64,000 bases of DNA from an uncultured Porphyromonadaceae bacterium (GTDB taxonomy: Bacteria; Bacteroidota; Bacteroidia; Bacteroidales; Muribaculaceae). The stretch is from assembly GCA_902495245.1 (NCBI GenBank), contig CABUWI010000002.1, positions 1 to 64,000 of the forward strand, in the 5' to 3' direction. The translations under genes were made by a program, and so were the position numbers. Below the pieces are notes generated by a model. It was not told where the DNA came from and made no database searches. It was given only the letters and a program-made list of their open reading frames with translations. Shown one piece after another: positions 32,199-41,023 of this stretch; the stretch's first letter is position 1; each line of letters opens with the position of its first letter.

Positions 32199-34238
32199 TC
32201 ATATTTTTATCCTCACGCTGATGCGCGTTCCCGCACCGTCTTCATTACTGATTGCCACGTTGCCGCCGGCCAATCGCGCTCGCTTCATGATGGAGTCCAT
32301 GCCCAGCCCCTTACGGGGCGCCGACTTGAAAGTGCCGTTGTCGGCAATCTCCACTTCCACCACACTGTCCCGTTCAGTCAGCGCGACGCTGATTTGCGTG
32401 GCTCCGGAGTGCTTCACGGCATTCCCCACAGCTTCCTGGACTATACGGTATATTTCAAGCGAAACGTCGTCGGGCACTCGCTGCCAGCAATCCGACTCAG
32501 ACTCCGAGCGGTAGCTGATTTCGATTTTGCCCGCGTTGGCCTCGGCCTGTTTATTGACATAGAATCTAACCACCTCGTCGACCGTGGCGTAAGCGAACTC
32601 CGGAGGCATCAGTTCATGTGAAATACGGCGCACCGACTCCCGGCAGCTGTCAATCAGCGCAGCGCTCTCTTCGGGCGGTGTGCCGTTGCGCATGTTCATC
32701 TCAATGGCCAGAAGGTCGTTGCACACTCCGTCGTGCAGCTCGCGCGACATTCGCCCTCGCTCGTTTTCAAGCCCTTCGACATATTGCCGCGTCAGCTGCC
32801 GCCCGATGTCGGCGCGCAAGTTGGAAAATTCAATCTCGCGACGCATTCGGCGCCGGCGCTGGCGGTTGGCATATGCCACGAAGACTATGGCGCCGACAAG
32901 CAGCAGCCCCACAGCCGCAAACAGCCACATCAGCGTGGTCGCCCTCCCGGCCTCGCTCTGTGCCAGTGCCAGCTGAGTCTCTTGAGTGCGATATTTGACC
33001 TCAGAATCCTTGATTGCATCGCGAAGCTCGTTGTCAAGCTGCGCGGTCTGATATTTCAACAGGCTGTCGGCATATACCAGGCCTTCCTGATAGTGGCCGG
33101 TGCGCTCTGCTATTTCGCGCAGACTCTTATACAGGTCAATCCGGTTATGAATCAGGTCTTTGGTGGTCATTTCCTGCCTCCCCATCTCGTCTATCAGCGA
33201 CGTGAGGATTGCTTTTGACCTGTTGAAGTCGCCAAGCTTTGCCCACATATCGGCCCGAATCTGCTGCTGCGACGCGCGGATTTCAAAGTCAAGCTCGCCG
33301 CGCACATAAATCTGCGGGGTTTCGGTCATTTTGTTCAGATAATGCTCCACGCTGTCAACCTCCGGCCGCTCATAATAGTCAACCAGCGCCGCGGCCTTAT
33401 TGTAATATAGCCATATCGGACTTGCATATCCCCTCAGCATCGTGTCGTCGGAATTTTCCAGCAGACTGATGGCCGCGTCGTTAAAGCGGAATAAAGAATC
33501 GACCCATTCCCTGTTCCTCTCATGTTCGGATGCGCTGTCATAAAGCTGATTGTAATACACGCCCTTGATTTTGTAAAGGTCATACAGCATAAAGTCGCGG
33601 TGGGTCGTATCGGCCGCGGCAATGTATTCCGAAAAGGCGTCGATTGTCTGCTTCATGCCCGCATAGTCTCTTATCCGCAGGTAGATATTGGCCATGTTGG
33701 TATACGATATGGCGATGTCGCGGTTGGTGTTCTCGCGCGCCTTCATGTAGTTCGCTATAGCTTCGCGATAATACCCGAAAGCCTTCTCCGTGGCGCCGTA
33801 CATATCTTCAAAAATCGCCTTTCGGTCAAGCACGAAACCGGCCATGTAATAATCACCTGCCTGTCGGGCCAGGGCCAGGGCCTTGTCGTTGAGGCGCTGA
33901 GTCTCTTCAAAGCGATTGCGCCCCTGCTGACCCACGACAACGGCATATCGACTGTAGACCACGCTCTGTTCAAAGAGCGACACCTCCGCGCGGTGCCTCT
34001 CCATGTACGGTATGATCTGCTCTTTGATTATGCTCTCGCCCTCAATGAAACCGGCCGCGTCGAGCATACACTCGTCTGCAATAATGTCAATAGCCGAATC
34101 TACGGCCGCCTCATAGCGACCGGCCGACTGCTTCAGCACCCGGCCGACCTTAGCCGATGTCTCCGACTCGGCCGACGCGTAAAACGCGCCCGCAAAAGCC
34201 GCCAAAACGGCCGCAATAAAAATCACAGACTTTTTCAT
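32199..34238 (-). CDS. TPR-fused NarX-type (HisKA_3) sensor histidine kinase
   Basis: 679 residues. Signal peptide (VIFIAAVLAAFAGAFYASA), TPR-like periplasmic region (about 30-400: KALALARQAGDYYMAGFVLD, IAISYTNMANIYLRIRDYAG), a membrane helix (TTLMWLFAAVGLLLVGAIVF, about 433-456), then the HisKA_3 H-box SRELHDGVCNDLLAIEMNM (His near 499) and a compact ATPase domain ending VQEAVGNAVKHSG, IADNGTFKSAPRKGLGMDSI, DGAGTRISVRI. It signals to the NarL-type regulator 124 nt downstream. A longer open frame extends upstream, but only the ATG at 34238 opens a signal peptide and follows a promoter box. Confidence 0.9.
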   Translation of the reverse strand: MKKSVIFIAAVLAAFAGAFYASAESETSAKVGRVLKQSAGRYEAAVDSAIDIIADECMLDAAGFIEGESIIKEQIIPYMERHRAEVSLFEQSVVYSRYAVVVGQQGRNRFEETQRLNDKALALARQAGDYYMAGFVLDRKAIFEDMYGATEKAFGYYREAIANYMKARENTNRDIAISYTNMANIYLRIRDYAGMKQTIDAFSEYIAAADTTHRDFMLYDLYKIKGVYYNQLYDSASEHERNREWVDSLFRFNDAAISLLENSDDTMLRGYASPIWLYYNKAAALVDYYERPEVDSVEHYLNKMTETPQIYVRGELDFEIRASQQQIRADMWAKLGDFNRSKAILTSLIDEMGRQEMTTKDLIHNRIDLYKSLREIAERTGHYQEGLVYADSLLKYQTAQLDNELRDAIKDSEVKYRTQETQLALAQSEAGRATTLMWLFAAVGLLLVGAIVFVAYANRQRRRRMRREIEFSNLRADIGRQLTRQYVEGLENERGRMSRELHDGVCNDLLAIEMNMRNGTPPEESAALIDSCRESVRRISHELMPPEFAYATVDEVVRFYVNKQAEANAGKIEISYRSESESDCWQRVPDDVSLEIYRIVQEAVGNAVKHSGATQISVALTERDSVVEVEIADNGTFKSAPRKGLGMDSIMKRARLAGGNVAISNEDGAGTRISVRIKI

Positions 34239-34267
34239 CTCATACGTTGCTTGATTATAACAAATCG

Positions 34268-34275
34268 CAAAATTA
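34268..34275 (-). promoter_or_regulatory. -7 promoter box (TAATTTTG) of the NarX-type kinase
   Basis: A TAnnTTTG match 29 nt before the ATG at 34238. Confidence 0.55.
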
Positions 34276-34306
34276 CGAATTTTTCTCAAATAATCAAGCC
34301 TCTCAT

Positions 34307-35416
34307 TTACGCGCGTTTGCGGTAGGTGAGAGCGGCCACGACACTGAGAACGGCGGCGAAGAGCGCAAGCGCCGCATAGTCGGGCCACAGGTCGGCCACT
34401 CCGGCGCCCTTGAGGTAGACGGCGCGCATGATTTCGATGAAATAGCGCGGCGGCACCGCATAGGTGATTGCCTGCGCCCACCCGGGCATCGACGCTATCG
34501 GCGTGAACAAGCCGCCCATCAGCTGAAAAATCATGATGAACGCAAACATCACGAAGATGCTCTGCAAGATGGTCGACGAGCTGTTGGCAATCGTAACCCC
34601 GAGTCCCGACATGACAAGGCTGAAAAGAATTGTCGCCAGATAGATGGCGAAAATGCGGCCCTCGGGCGCCAGACCGTAGACCAGCCGCCCGACAATCATG
34701 CCCACCGTCACGACGAGCAGCCCCACGACCCAATAGGGAATAAGTTTTGACAGCACGAAGACGAATCGCCCCACGGGCGTTACGTTCATCGCCTCGATGG
34801 TGCCGGTCTCTTTTTCGCTGACAAGATTGAGCGTGGGCAGAAAGCCGCAGATAATGATGATTAGCACCACCATCAGCGCCGGAATCATGTAGTTGCGGAA
34901 GTCAAGCGTCGGATTGTAGAGGTTCATCACCGCAGGCGCGGTCGCCGTTACGGCCATGCCGGTTTCAGCACACCGACGCTTGACGGTGGCCATGGCCGAC
35001 TGAGCCGCATAACGCGCTCCGAGCATGCCCTTGGTGGCATTGACTCCGTTGGCCTGAACATCGAGCTGCGGAGCGCGCCCCTCAAGCAGATTGCGCTCAT
35101 AGTCGCGTGGAATCACCACGACGACGTCGGCCCTACCCTTTTCAACCCGTCCCAGCGCATCGCCAAACTGCGGCGCCATGCTTTCCACGTCAAGAAACTC
35201 AGATGCGGCCATGTCGGCGACAATGCGCCGCGAAAGCTGCGATCGGTCGTTGTCAACCACAGCCACTCCGACATTTTTCACGTCCATGTTGGCCACCAGC
35301 GGAATCACGAGCATCACCATCAGCGGCATCGCCACGATTATGCGCGGAATGAACGGATTGCGGCGCAGCAACAGAATCTCCTTACGCAACAATATTTTCA
35401 GAATTCTCAGATTCAT
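34307..35416 (-). CDS. ABC-2 type permease, second of a pair (YbhR/YbhS-like)
   Basis: 369 residues: an N-terminal helix (about 20-42), a large periplasmic domain (about 45-175; VGVAVVDNDRSQLSRRIVAD) and five C-terminal helices (MIPALMVVLIIIICGFLPTL ... MSGLGVTIANSSSTILQ). The cytoplasmic motif SEKETGTIEAMNVTP is typical of ABC-2 exporters of the YbhSR/YhiI group. The ATG overlaps the stop of the other permease by 4 nt, so the two are coupled and likely heterodimerise. Last gene of the efflux operon. Confidence 0.88.
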   Translation of the reverse strand: MNLRILKILLRKEILLLRRNPFIPRIIVAMPLMVMLVIPLVANMDVKNVGVAVVDNDRSQLSRRIVADMAASEFLDVESMAPQFGDALGRVEKGRADVVVVIPRDYERNLLEGRAPQLDVQANGVNATKGMLGARYAAQSAMATVKRRCAETGMAVTATAPAVMNLYNPTLDFRNYMIPALMVVLIIIICGFLPTLNLVSEKETGTIEAMNVTPVGRFVFVLSKLIPYWVVGLLVVTVGMIVGRLVYGLAPEGRIFAIYLATILFSLVMSGLGVTIANSSSTILQSIFVMFAFIMIFQLMGGLFTPIASMPGWAQAITYAVPPRYFIEIMRAVYLKGAGVADLWPDYAALALFAAVLSVVAALTYRKRA

Positions 35417-36453
35417 CTTCTTGTTTTTAATTGTTTCACGGCAAGAAGCAACACGAAGGCGGCCATCGTGCCCAACACCCCCACCTCGGTCATGACGTAG
35501 CTCACGGGCAACTGCTGAATCATCAGCGCGCGCATTGCCGAGATGTACCATCGCGCCGGAATGACGCACGACAGCCATTGAAGCACCTTCGGCATATTGT
35601 CAATAGGGAATATCATGCCCGACAGCATAATCACCGGAATCATGAACAGCACCCCCGAAACAAGCAGCGCCGTTACCTGAGTGTTGACGACCGACGAAAT
35701 CAGCAGCCCGAAACCGAGCGACAGCGCGATGTAGAGCAGCGAAATCCAAACCACGTTCACCACAGCCGCCGAATATGGCAGCCCCAGCACCGTATAGGCC
35801 AACAGAAGCATCGTTGACAGAATGATGCACGACAGCACAAGATAAGGCACGAGCTTGCCCAGAATAACCGTTTGCGGATTCACGGGCGACACCGACAGCA
35901 GATCCATCGTGCCGCGTTCTTTTTCGCTGACAATCGAAACCGAAGTCATCATGGCGCAAATCAGAATGAAAATCATGCCCATCACGCCCGGCACGAAGTT
36001 ATAAGCGCTCTTGAGCTGCGGATTATACATGGTCGACGTCAGCACCGGCGCCGCCGCGCCTGCCTCGGACGACAGCACGCCCTCGAGATAGGCTGCCGCG
36101 GCCTGAGCCGACGTCGTGTTCGAGGCGTCGACAATCACCTGCCTGCCGCCGCCGTGAAACACCACGGCAGCGTCAATCTCGCCGCGGCGCATCATCGCCT
36201 CGGACTTGCCGGGCGCCACGACGCCCGCAAAGGTGAAATAGGGATTCTCGCCGATGCGCGCAAGCGCGCGGCGCGTCCCGTCGTCATAGCGGTCAACCAC
36301 GGCGGCCACACGCACATTGTTGACTTCGGTCGATATGGCGAAACCGAAAAGCAGCAGCAAGACCATCGGCATTATGAGTACAATCAGCAGCGTGCGAAGG
36401 TCGCGCACAAGGTGCAGCGCCTCTTTCTTGACCATCGATTGAAATACAGACAT
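35413..36453 (-). CDS. ABC-2 type permease, first of a pair (YbhS/YbhR-like)
   Basis: 346 residues with the same layout as its neighbour: N-terminal helix (LLIVLIMPMVLLLLFGFAIS), periplasmic domain with VRVAAVVDRYDDGTRRALAR, five C-terminal helices, and SEKERGTMDLLSVSPVNPQ. Pairs with the downstream permease and with the ATPases encoded just upstream. 18 nt separate it from the ATPase gene. Confidence 0.88.
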   Translation of the reverse strand: MSVFQSMVKKEALHLVRDLRTLLIVLIMPMVLLLLFGFAISTEVNNVRVAAVVDRYDDGTRRALARIGENPYFTFAGVVAPGKSEAMMRRGEIDAAVVFHGGGRQVIVDASNTTSAQAAAAYLEGVLSSEAGAAAPVLTSTMYNPQLKSAYNFVPGVMGMIFILICAMMTSVSIVSEKERGTMDLLSVSPVNPQTVILGKLVPYLVLSCIILSTMLLLAYTVLGLPYSAAVVNVVWISLLYIALSLGFGLLISSVVNTQVTALLVSGVLFMIPVIMLSGMIFPIDNMPKVLQWLSCVIPARWYISAMRALMIQQLPVSYVMTEVGVLGTMAAFVLLLAVKQLKTRR

Positions 36454-36471
36454 ATTCTTCTCCTTTCTGCG

Positions 36472-37212
36472 CTACCCGCGCGTGGCGCCTCCGGCCACCG
36501 TGCGGAACACCTCTTCCATCGTCTTCACTCCGTAGCGCTCCTTGAGCCGCGCCGGAGTGTCGAGCGCGGCTATGCGGCCGTCAACCATTATGGACACCCG
36601 GTTGCAATATTCGGCCTCGTCGAGATAGTGGGTCGTAACGAACACGGTCATGCCCCGCGACGAAGCCTCGTAAATCAGTTCCCAGAAACGTCGCCGCGTA
36701 ATCGGGTCGACACCTCCGGTGGGCTCGTCGAGAAACACGACGTCAGGCTCGTGAATCGTGGCGGCCGAGAAGGCCAGTTTCTGCTTCCAGCCGGTGGGCA
36801 GCGATTTCACTCTGGCGCGTCTCATCTCCTCCATTGCGAGCGCACGGAACAGCCGGTCCGTAACCTCGCGGATTTTCTCGTCGGTCATGCCGTAAATCGT
36901 GGCGAAAAGGCGCAGATTCTCCTCAACGGTCAGGTCGTCATAGAGCGAGAAGCGCTGGCTCATGTAGCCGATGTGGCGCTTCAGCTCTTCGGCCTGCGTG
37001 CATATGTCATAACCCGCCACGCTGCCGCTGCCGCCCGAGGGGACACTCAGTCCGCAGAGCATGCGCATGGCCGTGGTCTTGCCGGCGCCGTTCGCACCGA
37101 GAAAACCGAAAATCTCGCCGCGTCCGACATCGAACGTAATGCCGTCTACCGCAATGAAATTGCCGAAAGTCTTGGTCAGATTTCTGACCGTTATGGCCGA
37201 AGTCGTGCTCAT
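36472..37212 (-). CDS. ABC transporter ATPase with degenerate signature motif
   Basis: 246 residues. Walker A GANGAGKTT, Q-loop YMSQRFSLYDDLTVEEN, Walker B DVVFLDEPTGGVDP and H-loop VTTHYLDEAE are intact, but the LSGGQ signature reads LPTGWKQKLAFSA. This mirrors the second half of fused YbhF-type ATPases. Together with the neighbouring ATPase it makes an asymmetric pair, probably with one canonical and one altered site. It starts inside the stop of the upstream ATPase gene (4-nt overlap). Confidence 0.9.
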   Translation of the reverse strand: MSTTSAITVRNLTKTFGNFIAVDGITFDVGRGEIFGFLGANGAGKTTAMRMLCGLSVPSGGSGSVAGYDICTQAEELKRHIGYMSQRFSLYDDLTVEENLRLFATIYGMTDEKIREVTDRLFRALAMEEMRRARVKSLPTGWKQKLAFSAATIHEPDVVFLDEPTGGVDPITRRRFWELIYEASSRGMTVFVTTHYLDEAEYCNRVSIMVDGRIAALDTPARLKERYGVKTMEEVFRTVAGGATRG

Positions 37213-38120
37213 TTAGATGCTAATTTAATGAACAAATCTTCAATCGTAGGCTGCGCCACGGGCTCGACCGACACGTCCGTAAGACCGCGTGCGCGCAGGT
37301 TCTCGACGGCACGCCCGGGGTCGAACTCACGGCCGGCGACCACATGCAGCGACGCGCCGAAAGTATAGCAGTTTTCCACTCCCTCCGTCTTGCCCAGCAA
37401 CTCGAGCAGCCGATACATCTGCGAGGCCGAGACGGCAAAAAGCCGCCCCTCGAACCGTGAGGTCAGCGCATGCGGAGTGTCCACGTCGAGAATATGGCCG
37501 CGGTCAATCAGCGCAATCCGCCCGCAGCGCTCGGCCTCGTCCATATATGAGGTCGAGACCATGATGGTGATGCCCTTGGCGCGCAAACCGCCCAACATCT
37601 CCCAGAACTCATTGCGGCTCACGGCGTCAACCCCCGTGGTCGGTTCGTCGAGCAACAGCAGTTCGGGCCGGTGAATCAGCGCGCAACTAAGCGCCAGTTT
37701 CTGCTTCATGCCGCCCGACAGAGCGCCGGCGCGGCGATTCGGAAACTTGGCCAGCTGCCCGAAAATCGGCGCGACGAGGTCAAAGTTGTCTTCAACCCTG
37801 ACGCCGAACAGCGACGCGAAAAAATGCAGATTCTCGTTCACAGTCAGGTCGGGATAGAGCGAGAAGCGCTCGGGCATATAGCCGATTGTCGAGCGTATGC
37901 GCCGGTAATCGCGCCCCACGTCGAGACCGCCCAGAGTTGCCGTGCCGCCGTCGGGCGGCAGCAGTGTGGTCAGAATCTTGTACAGTGTGGTCTTGCCGGC
38001 ACCGTCGGGGCCGATAAGCCCGAACAGTTCGCCCCGCTCCACCCTGAGGTTCACCCGGTCGAGCGCCTTGACCGCGCCATAGCTCTTGCTGAGGCTGCTG
38101 ATGTCGATAGCGGGCGTCAT
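37209..38120 (-). CDS. ABC transporter ATPase (YbhF N-terminal half-like)
   Basis: 303 residues. Walker A GPDGAGKTT, Q-loop YMPERFSLYPDLTVNEN, canonical signature ALSGGMKQKLALS, Walker B LLLLDEPTTGVD, and a His replaced by Ser in VSTSYMDEAE. A C-terminal extension (about 215-303) is typical of drug/lipid exporter ATPases. In E. coli YbhF both ATPase halves are fused; here they are two genes. Coupled by 4-nt overlaps to the HlyD-like gene upstream and the second ATPase downstream. Confidence 0.9.
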   Translation of the reverse strand: MTPAIDISSLSKSYGAVKALDRVNLRVERGELFGLIGPDGAGKTTLYKILTTLLPPDGGTATLGGLDVGRDYRRIRSTIGYMPERFSLYPDLTVNENLHFFASLFGVRVEDNFDLVAPIFGQLAKFPNRRAGALSGGMKQKLALSCALIHRPELLLLDEPTTGVDAVSRNEFWEMLGGLRAKGITIMVSTSYMDEAERCGRIALIDRGHILDVDTPHALTSRFEGRLFAVSASQMYRLLELLGKTEGVENCYTFGASLHVVAGREFDPGRAVENLRARGLTDVSVEPVAQPTIEDLFIKLASK

Positions 38121-39013
38121 AACTTCACTTCGCCGTATTGTCCGAGTTTCAGCCGGCCGTCATTCCTGACGGCCACTTTGGCGGCATAGACCAAATTGGA
38201 ACGCGAATCGGCAGTCTGAATCGACTTGGGAGTGAACTCGCTCTCGGCGGCAATCCACACCACCCTGCCGGGATATTCAAACCGCTTGTCGCCGCCGAAG
38301 TCGGCAATCACCGTAACCTCGCGGCCGAGATTGACGTCGGCAAGCTGTTCGGCCGTAAAATAGCAGCGCAGATATATGTCGTCAAGGTTGGCGATGCGCA
38401 GCAGCGGCTTGCCGGGCGAAGCATATTCGCCCGCTTCGGCCAGTTTCTGCAACACCGTGCCGCCGATTGGCGACTTGACGCGGCTGCGGTCAATCTGCTC
38501 GCGCAGCTGCTCGGCCTGATATTGCAGCGCAAGGGCATTGTCGGCCACCGATGAGCGGTTCTTGCCGAGCGACGACAGCATGGCGTCCAGCCGCCCGCGC
38601 ATGGAGTGTAGCTGAGCTTCGGCGTCATCTTTCTGTTTTTGAGTGGCTGCGCCGTCGGCCAGCAGACGGCCGATGCGCTCAACCTCGCCGCTCTGATGCG
38701 CAATCTGCGTGCGCAGTTCGGCAACCTGCAGCGACACGTCGGGCGCCGACGCGGCCACCGACGATTTCTGACTCTCAAGCTGCCTGAGCTGAAGCGACAT
38801 GAGCGTGGTGTCAACCAGCGCCAGTTCCTCGCCGAGGGCCACGGTGTCGCCCTCTTCGGCATTGATGGCAAGAATCTTGCCAGCAGTCTCGGCCGGAACA
38901 GTTACTACGGTCGACTCGAATATGCCGGTAGCGTCATAGTCCCGGTCGGGTCCACACGAGGCGAGCAGGGCAGCGGCAACGGCCGCAAGAAGTGTGAATG
39001 CTGTTGTTTTCAT
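38117..39013 (-). CDS. HlyD/YbhG-type membrane fusion lipoprotein
   Basis: 298 residues. Lipoprotein signal with lipobox ALLASC (Cys about 20), a split biotinyl-lipoyl-like domain (VPAETAGKILAINAEEGDTV ... VKSPIGGTVLQKLAEAGEYA), a central coiled-coil hairpin (about 80-160), and a beta-barrel domain. It is the periplasmic adaptor linking the ABC exporter to the TolC-family channel encoded just upstream. The ATG overlaps the TolC gene stop by 4 nt; an in-frame codon at 39040 is inside that gene and was rejected. Confidence 0.92.
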   Translation of the reverse strand: MKTTAFTLLAAVAAALLASCGPDRDYDATGIFESTVVTVPAETAGKILAINAEEGDTVALGEELALVDTTLMSLQLRQLESQKSSVAASAPDVSLQVAELRTQIAHQSGEVERIGRLLADGAATQKQKDDAEAQLHSMRGRLDAMLSSLGKNRSSVADNALALQYQAEQLREQIDRSRVKSPIGGTVLQKLAEAGEYASPGKPLLRIANLDDIYLRCYFTAEQLADVNLGREVTVIADFGGDKRFEYPGRVVWIAAESEFTPKSIQTADSRSNLVYAAKVAVRNDGRLKLGQYGEVKL

Positions 39014-40290
39014 TGGTTTACAGTATATTTCAGTTGGCAAATGGCCTGCAGCAGCTGTATTTCATGATAAGTCGCAGCAAGGCGCGCCTGGTTTTCTTCG
39101 GTGATTTTAGAGAGAAGGGCAAAAGAGTCGATGACGCCGTTGTCGAGCTGCGATTCGGCCGCCTTGCGCACCGACCCGCGCAACTCGACGATGCGGGCAT
39201 CGTCGGCCATGACGCGCCTCAGTTCTTCAATGCGCCCCGTCTGCGAGCGCACCTGCATGTCCGAGTTGAACAGAAACACGTCGCGGTCGGCCTCCGCCTC
39301 GGCCGAGGCCAGACTCAGCCGGCGCCCGCGGTTGGCCCGGGAGTAGAACGAGCCTATGTTCCACGTAACCGACACTCCGGCCATCACATTGAAGGTCAGG
39401 TCGCGGCTCATCATGCTCTTGAAGCTGTCGAAACCCGGATAGCCGTAATAGGCCTGGGCAAACACCCCGATGCGCGGCATCAGCGACGCCTTGATTTCGG
39501 CCCGGCGCGCATCGTTGGCCGCAATTCTGGCGGCATACAGGCCGAGCTCGGGACGTTTCACGGTCATGTCGGTCGGCATCGACGCATCTGGGCGAGCCAA
39601 CTCACCCGCCTCGCGGCCGATAAACAGGCCGAGCTGACGGCGCAATGTCTGCGCCTCGTCGGCGGCCTGCGTCAGCTGCTGGCTCGTCGTGAGCAGCTGC
39701 GCCTCGATAATGTCGACGTCGCTCTGCATGGCCACGCCATGCTCATTCATCGACCTGACCCGCTGCAGGTTGCTTTCAAGCAGCGACTTCATCGAGCGAA
39801 TCTGCTCGGCCTGCTCGTCATAGAGCAGAATGCCGAAATAAAGATTCTCGACCCGCTCGCGAATGGCATAGAGCTGAACGTCGAGAGCCGCGCGGCGCTC
39901 GGCCTCAGACGCCCGCACCACAGAGCGCTGCGACTTGCTCGCGCCGCCGTCCCACACCGCCTGGTTCAGATCCACTCCGACTTTATATTGCAGCTTTTGC
40001 AGTCCCGGCACCGACGTGCCCATCTGCTCCATCACGTTCTTCAACACGTCGGGATATGATGGCACCGCATTCTGCACTGTTGCCCGTCCCGACACTCCGA
40101 TCTGCGGCAGCCAGCTCTTGTTGATGTCAAAAAGCTCGACGGCCGACGTGCGCTCAAGCAACTCATACTTGGCAATCAGCGGGTAATTTTCTTGCGCAAG
40201 CCTCACGCACTCGCCAAGCGTCAGCTGCGCCCAAACCGGCACCGTTGAGGCCAGAAGCACGAGGGCCATTGTCAATTGTCTGAGTTTCAT
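39010..40290 (-). CDS. TolC family outer-membrane efflux protein
   Basis: 426 residues: signal peptide (LTMALVLLASTVPVWA), then two OEP repeats with long helices (LTLGECVRLAQENYPLIAKY; ERRAALDVQLYAIRERVENL; SQLDNGVIDSFALLSKITEE). It forms the outer-membrane channel for the tripartite pump in this operon. It starts 2 nt after the TetR gene stop. Confidence 0.9.
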   Translation of the reverse strand: MKLRQLTMALVLLASTVPVWAQLTLGECVRLAQENYPLIAKYELLERTSAVELFDINKSWLPQIGVSGRATVQNAVPSYPDVLKNVMEQMGTSVPGLQKLQYKVGVDLNQAVWDGGASKSQRSVVRASEAERRAALDVQLYAIRERVENLYFGILLYDEQAEQIRSMKSLLESNLQRVRSMNEHGVAMQSDVDIIEAQLLTTSQQLTQAADEAQTLRRQLGLFIGREAGELARPDASMPTDMTVKRPELGLYAARIAANDARRAEIKASLMPRIGVFAQAYYGYPGFDSFKSMMSRDLTFNVMAGVSVTWNIGSFYSRANRGRRLSLASAEAEADRDVFLFNSDMQVRSQTGRIEELRRVMADDARIVELRGSVRKAAESQLDNGVIDSFALLSKITEENQARLAATYHEIQLLQAICQLKYTVNQ

Positions 40291-40292
40291 AT

Positions 40293-40916
40293 CTATTGTA
40301 AATTTAACTTTTCAAGAATAGTTTTCACATTCGCGCGCTTGCGTGCCTGCAAGAAATCTTCATAAGTCCCGTAGACCGGCTCTCCCACCACCTTCTCAAG
40401 CAGCGGCGCGGCTATAAACGGGAAAACATTAAGAGAAATCAGATCCACAAAGAGCATAAGCGCGTCAATTCTCGGCCCGGGCAACCGGTCAAACTCGCTC
40501 TGCAGCGCCATGAGCATATCCGACGCCTTGCTCAGCAGCTGCGCCCGCATCAGCTCAATGCGCTCCGGACGACAAGCAATCTCGTTGGTTATGAACCGCG
40601 GCAAATCAGGATTCGACGCCAAAAAGTCAAAATGCCGCTCAACGCCCTGAATCACCCGCTCTTTCAGCGGCAACTCCGCATTGCTGAACGCGCCGAACAT
40701 GATGTCGCCCAGCTTCTTCATCTTCTCGGCGACTATCTGCTCAAACAATTTATCCTTCGACCGGAAATAATAATGCAGCATGGCGTGCGTAACGCCGGCC
40801 GCCTCGGCAATGGCCGCAGTGCGCGCCCCGGCATAACCCTTGTCGAGAAACTCACGCTCGGCCGCACGAAGAATCAGTTCCTCGGTCGACGGCTTCTGTT
40901 CACTCACTTCTTCCAT
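40293..40916 (-). CDS. TetR family transcriptional regulator of the efflux operon
   Basis: 207 residues. N-terminal HTH (about 10-58): ELILRAAEREFLDKGYAGAR, TAAIAEAAGVTHAMLHYYFR, SKDKLFEQIV. The C-terminal ligand domain is variable. First gene of the operon that continues through TolC, HlyD, two ATPases and two permeases, so it is likely an autoregulated local repressor. A TTG at 40922 is also in frame; the ATG at 40916 is preferred. The operator-like palindrome at 40942-40957 supports autoregulation. Confidence 0.92.
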   Translation of the reverse strand: MEEVSEQKPSTEELILRAAEREFLDKGYAGARTAAIAEAAGVTHAMLHYYFRSKDKLFEQIVAEKMKKLGDIMFGAFSNAELPLKERVIQGVERHFDFLASNPDLPRFITNEIACRPERIELMRAQLLSKASDMLMALQSEFDRLPGPRIDALMLFVDLISLNVFPFIAAPLLEKVVGEPVYGTYEDFLQARKRANVKTILEKLNLQ

Positions 40917-40941
40917 AAACAATCAGGTTTAACCAAACAGA

Positions 40942-40957
40942 CTAACAATTTTGTTAG
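40942..40957. promoter_or_regulatory. TetR-type operator-like palindrome
   Basis: CTAACAATTTTGTTAG: 7-bp perfect arms with a 2-nt centre, placed between the -7 box at 40960-40967 and the tetR start. Binding there would block its own operon's transcription. Confidence 0.55.
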
Positions 40958-40959
40958 CG

Positions 40960-40967
40960 CAAAGATA
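40960..40967 (-). promoter_or_regulatory. -7 promoter box (TATCTTTG) of the efflux operon
   Basis: A TAnnTTTG match 43 nt before the tetR ATG, immediately next to the palindrome. Confidence 0.6.
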
Positions 40968-41023
40968 TGAACAATTTTTCGCGGTGCAAACCGCCCGCGC
41001 CATTTATTCCAACTTTAAGACTT

